64,000 nucleotides of DNA from Clostridium sp. CAG:288 (GTDB lineage Bacteria; Bacillota_I; Bacilli_A; RFN20; CAG-288): assembly GCA_000437395.1 (NCBI GenBank), contig FR898184.1, forward strand, positions 24,256-88,255. Reading direction: 5' to 3'. The position numbers were made by a program, and so were the translations under genes. Below the pieces are notes generated by a model. It worked only from the letters and a program-made list of their open reading frames with translations. It did not search any database and was not told where the DNA came from. Positions 61,520 through 64,000 of this stretch are shown piece by piece. The stretch's first letter is position 1, and the number at the start of each line of letters is the position of its first letter.

Positions 61520-62848
61520 ATGAAAATACTGAAAAGAAAACTATCTTCGTTTCAAATAATTCTGCTAGGGTTTGCAGGGGTCATATTACTCGGCGCTTTG
61601 ATATTAACTCTGCCGATTTCTTCAAAATCGCATGAATGGACTTCTTTTATAGACGCGCTTTTCACTTCGACGTCTGCCGTATGCGTAACGGGACTTATTG
61701 TGTTCGATACCGCAACGCACTGGACGATATTCGGGCAAATCATTATATTGTTGTTAATTCAAATCGGCGGTATGGGCGTTGTAACAATTGCAGTTTCACT
61801 TGCCGTTGCTTCCGGTAAAAAAATCGGGCTGTTCAGCCGCGAAGCAATGAAAAACGCAATTTCCGCGCCGAACGTGAGCGGAATCGTTCGGTTGACCGGA
61901 TTTATAATCAAGGGGACATTTTTGATTGAAATGATCGGTGCACTGATTATGCTCCCTGTGTTTTGCAAGGATTACGGCGCAGAAGGTATATGGATGGCTG
62001 TTTTTCACTCCGTGTCTGCATTTTGCAATGCCGGATTCGATATTATGGGAACCAAAAACGGCGAATTTACTTCTTTGACTCACTACTCCGGACAACCGGT
62101 TATCAATATTACGATTATGCTGTTAATCATTGTCGGTGGTATCGGTTTCCTTGTATGGGAAGACATTTACAAACACAAGTGGCGAATAAGAGAATATCGC
62201 ACGCAGAGCAAACTTGTTTTAATTGTTACGGCTGTGCTGATTGTTTTACCCGCTGTTTATTTCTTCTTTTTTGAATGTGACGATTTACCTGTCACAGAGC
62301 GCATACTTGCGTCTTTATTTCAATCCGTAACGCCGAGAACGGCAGGCTTTAACACGATAAATCTTACCGCAATCAGCGATACGGGATTATACTTGATGAT
62401 TATTCTTATGTTGATAGGCGGTTCACCGGGTTCAACTGCAGGCGGTATGAAAACGACAACGATAGCGGTTCTGTTTTCTTCTGCTTTTTCCGTATTCAGA
62501 AAAAAAGACAACGCCGAAGTTATGAAACGTCGGATTGATGATGAAACCGTAAAAACAGCTTCGGCAGTATTTTTGATGTACATAACTCTGTTTTTGGTTG
62601 GCGGAATGGCTATAAGCGCGATTGAAAATTTGCCTATTACGTCCTGCCTTTACGAAACCGCTTCCGCCGTCGGCACGGTAGGACTGACACTCGGAATTAC
62701 TCCGACACTCGGAATTGCTTCTAAAATGGTTCTGATTATGTCCATGTTCTTCGGTCGGGTGGGCGGATTGACGCTGATATATGCCGCTTTCGGCACACAT
62801 AAAAAGCAAGTGGCAAAGTTGCCGACGGATACGATTGCAGTCGGTTAA
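61520..62848 (+). CDS. ktrB: KtrB-type potassium uptake channel subunit
   Basis: The 442-residue membrane protein has four pore loops, recognisable as TSTSAVCVTGL, SAFCNAGFD, TPRTAGFNT and ETASAVGTVGLTLG, plus the intramembrane segment GGSPGSTAGGMKTTT. It is shorter than TrkH and typical of KtrB. GAGGT lies 8 bases upstream of the ATG. G+C and codon choice (CGC, GGC, CCG) differ clearly from the rest of the window. It is the first gene of the potassium block. Confidence 0.93.
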   Translation: MKILKRKLSSFQIILLGFAGVILLGALILTLPISSKSHEWTSFIDALFTSTSAVCVTGLIVFDTATHWTIFGQIIILLLIQIGGMGVVTIAVSLAVASGKKIGLFSREAMKNAISAPNVSGIVRLTGFIIKGTFLIEMIGALIMLPVFCKDYGAEGIWMAVFHSVSAFCNAGFDIMGTKNGEFTSLTHYSGQPVINITIMLLIIVGGIGFLVWEDIYKHKWRIREYRTQSKLVLIVTAVLIVLPAVYFFFFECDDLPVTERILASLFQSVTPRTAGFNTINLTAISDTGLYLMIILMLIGGSPGSTAGGMKTTTIAVLFSSAFSVFRKKDNAEVMKRRIDDETVKTASAVFLMYITLFLVGGMAISAIENLPITSCLYETASAVGTVGLTLGITPTLGIASKMVLIMSMFFGRVGGLTLIYAAFGTHKKQVAKLPTDTIAVG

Positions 62849-62861
62849 GGAGGTTTTATAT

Positions 62862-63515
62862 ATGAAAAAGAAATCTGTTTTATTGATAGGTCTCGGACGT
62901 TTCGGGAAATACATCGCAATGAAATTACACGAATTAGGACACGAAGTCATGGCGGTAGACGAAAACGAAGAAAGAGTCAACGACGCTATGCCTTATGTGA
63001 CTGACGGACAAATCGGCGACAGCACAAACGAAGCGTTGCTGAAATCTCTCGGTATAAAAAATTATGATGTTTGTATCGTAACAATCAGTGGGAATTTCCA
63101 GAGTTCGCTTGAAACGACCTGCTTATTAAAGGAATTGGGAGCGCAAAAGGTTGTGTCTCGTGCCGAACAGGATGTACAGGCGAAATTTCTTCTGCGTAAC
63201 GGCGCGGATGAAATTATCTACCCTGAAAAGCAACTTGCCACATGGGCTGCAATCCGATATACATCCGACCATATTCTCGATTATATAGAACTCGGAGATT
63301 CCTGTTCGATTTTTGAAGTGTCCGTTCCGCAGGCATGGGTGGGAAAATCAATTGCAGAGATAGATATTCGCAGAAAATACAATGTAAACATCATTGCCAC
63401 AAAGAAAAGCGGAAAAATCAATGCGGTTGTTACCGCCGACACAGTCCTTTCCGAAGAGGAAACGCTTTTGGTGCTCGGAGGTTATAAGGCATTGCGAAAG
63501 TGTTTTGATATTTAA
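62862..63515 (+). CDS. ktrA: KtrA potassium-channel regulatory subunit
   Basis: The 217-residue protein has an RCK domain with intact GLGRFGKYIA, an acidic residue after strand 2 (VDENEERV), and a C-terminal TrkA-C domain (SVPQAWVGKSIAEIDIRRKY). ATG 62862 is chosen (AAGGAGG 8 bases upstream); the longer frame would run into ktrB. It gates KtrB in response to nucleotide or c-di-AMP binding. Confidence 0.93.
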   Translation: MKKKSVLLIGLGRFGKYIAMKLHELGHEVMAVDENEERVNDAMPYVTDGQIGDSTNEALLKSLGIKNYDVCIVTISGNFQSSLETTCLLKELGAQKVVSRAEQDVQAKFLLRNGADEIIYPEKQLATWAAIRYTSDHILDYIELGDSCSIFEVSVPQAWVGKSIAEIDIRRKYNVNIIATKKSGKINAVVTADTVLSEEETLLVLGGYKALRKCFDI

Positions 63516-63538
63516 CCGCCTTAAAAGAAGGTGACCTT

Positions 63539-63827
63539 ATGAAAGATGTGATTGTTATTATCGCAGTAACAGCAGTTATAGTTTTCGGCTTTTTCATTAT
63601 GAAAAGGCTCGATGCTTTCTTGGAGGAAAACAGGAAAGCAATTGAAAAAGAACAAGAAGAACAATGCAGTCCGCTTAAACTTTTTTGATACGGAAAACTA
63701 CGAAAGTATGATTTCCGAGATTGAAATTTTCAAAGAAAAACATAAAAAAATCGCAGTTGTTATATTTGATGAAGAAGATAGGGAGTTGACTGAGACATTA
63801 AATAATTATAAAAGCTGTTTTAAGTAG
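63539..63827 (+). pseudogene. Small membrane protein of the ktr operon, split by a frameshift at a T6 run
   Basis: The first frame (63539-63688) gives one membrane helix then MKRLDAFLEENRKAIEKE and stops at SPLKLF-TGA. The +1 frame continues as DTENYESMISEIEIFKEKHK to TAG... at 63827. With five T instead of six at CTTTTTTGAT the two join as SPLKLFDTENYES, a protein of about 95 residues. Either a real mutation, a sequencing indel, or +1 frameshifting (UUU slipping before UGA) would explain it. It lies between ktrA and a KdpD-like gene, where small membrane proteins of this kind occur in clostridia. Confidence 0.6.
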
Positions 63828-63889
63828 ATTTTATTTAAAAAATATGATGTAATAAAAAATAAAAGCCGAAGGAGGCACGGATTAGTCAA

Positions 63890-64000
63890 ATGGGAGAAAG
63901 ATTTGCAAATAACAATGATCACATTCTGGTCTGCCTGTCATATGCACCTTCCAACACAACAATCATTCAGACTGCGACAGCCATGGCAAGGGCGCTTCAC
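63890..64000 (+). CDS. KdpD-like sensor kinase, N-terminal fragment
   Basis: The visible 37 residues (NNDHILVCLSYAPSNTTII, then QTATAMARALH) match the start of the universal-stress-protein-like domain of KdpD-type sensor kinases, in a form lacking the large N-terminal KdpD domain. The gene runs off the window. AAGGAGG lies 14 bases upstream, somewhat far, so a non-ATG start at 63881 is possible. It is likely the regulator of the ktr block. Confidence 0.6.
   Translation, partial: MGERFANNNDHILVCLSYAPSNTTIIQTATAMARALH

Noticed and set aside
62781..62861. ktrA starting at 62781
   Set aside because: This would overlap the end of ktrB by 68 bases, whereas ATG 62862 has an AAGGAGG site and gives the normal N terminus.

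Overview
The window is a stretch of an AT-rich, low-GC Gram-positive (Bacillota) chromosome. Short gaps, Shine-Dalgarno starts, ATGA stop/start overlaps and a complete spoIIA-spoVA sporulation cluster point to an endospore-forming member of the Bacilli/Erysipelotrichia side of the phylum, probably from a gut-like habitat. The genus cannot be fixed from sequence alone. TGA is a normal stop codon here, because several genes end in TGA inside ATGA overlaps. No tRNA, rRNA, CRISPR array or transposase was seen.

Layout. 1-3.6 kb (+): the 3' end of an M16 peptidase gene, acpS, a cytoplasmic pullulanase and plsC. 3.6-6.1 kb (-): an acyl-CoA ligase with a DUF1624-type membrane acyltransferase. 6.3-10.8 kb: a two-ATPase ABC exporter with a divergent TetR regulator. 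10.9-16.2 kb (-): an HD protein, then trkH and two TrkA-like genes with an ABC-F gene. 16.5-20.8 kb (-): an iron/thiamine/polyamine-type ABC importer whose binding-protein gene is frameshifted. Its divergent promoter region, shared with class II aldolase, carries a CcpA-like site. 22.6-27.3 kb (-): spoIIAA-spoIIAB-sigF followed directly by spoVAC-AD-AE-AF. 27.5-29.6 kb (-): a ZIP transporter and pyrimidine-nucleoside phosphorylase. 30.4-35 kb (+): an RsmF-like methyltransferase, an aminotransferase, an HPr-kinase/PEPCK-like ATPase and rpmB. 35.1-41.9 kb (-): a housekeeping operon, rsmB-like/rlmN/prpC/prkC/rsgA/rpe/thiN-like, in which the RsmB-like and ThiN-like proteins have lost expected catalytic residues. 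56-61.2 kb: a DUF1904-like gene, priA, gmk and rqcH.

The most striking region is 41,979-55,817, all on the minus strand. It is a polymorphic-toxin island built around a 2400-residue RHS/YD-repeat protein with a pretoxin HINT domain and a nuclease-like tip. The operon starts with a phage-type lysis pair (membrane/coiled-coil protein plus holin) but no endolysin, followed by two nucleotidyltransferase-domain proteins and then the giant toxin. Downstream lie an immunity gene and an array of silent toxin-tip/immunity cassettes. The last gene is a 180-residue sigma factor. An identical 29-bp element, the size of a complete -35/-10 promoter, lies upstream of both the sigma gene and the holin operon and nowhere else noticed in the window. 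This suggests a self-contained circuit, sigma factor to holin to giant toxin, analogous in logic to TcdR/TcdE/TcdA or UviA/UviB but built on an RHS toxin without a signal peptide.

From about 61,240 to the right edge the base composition changes to visibly higher G+C with different codon use. This block carries a second, clostridial-looking potassium uptake set (ktrB, ktrA, a small membrane protein with a frameshift, and the start of a KdpD-like sensor). It looks horizontally acquired.
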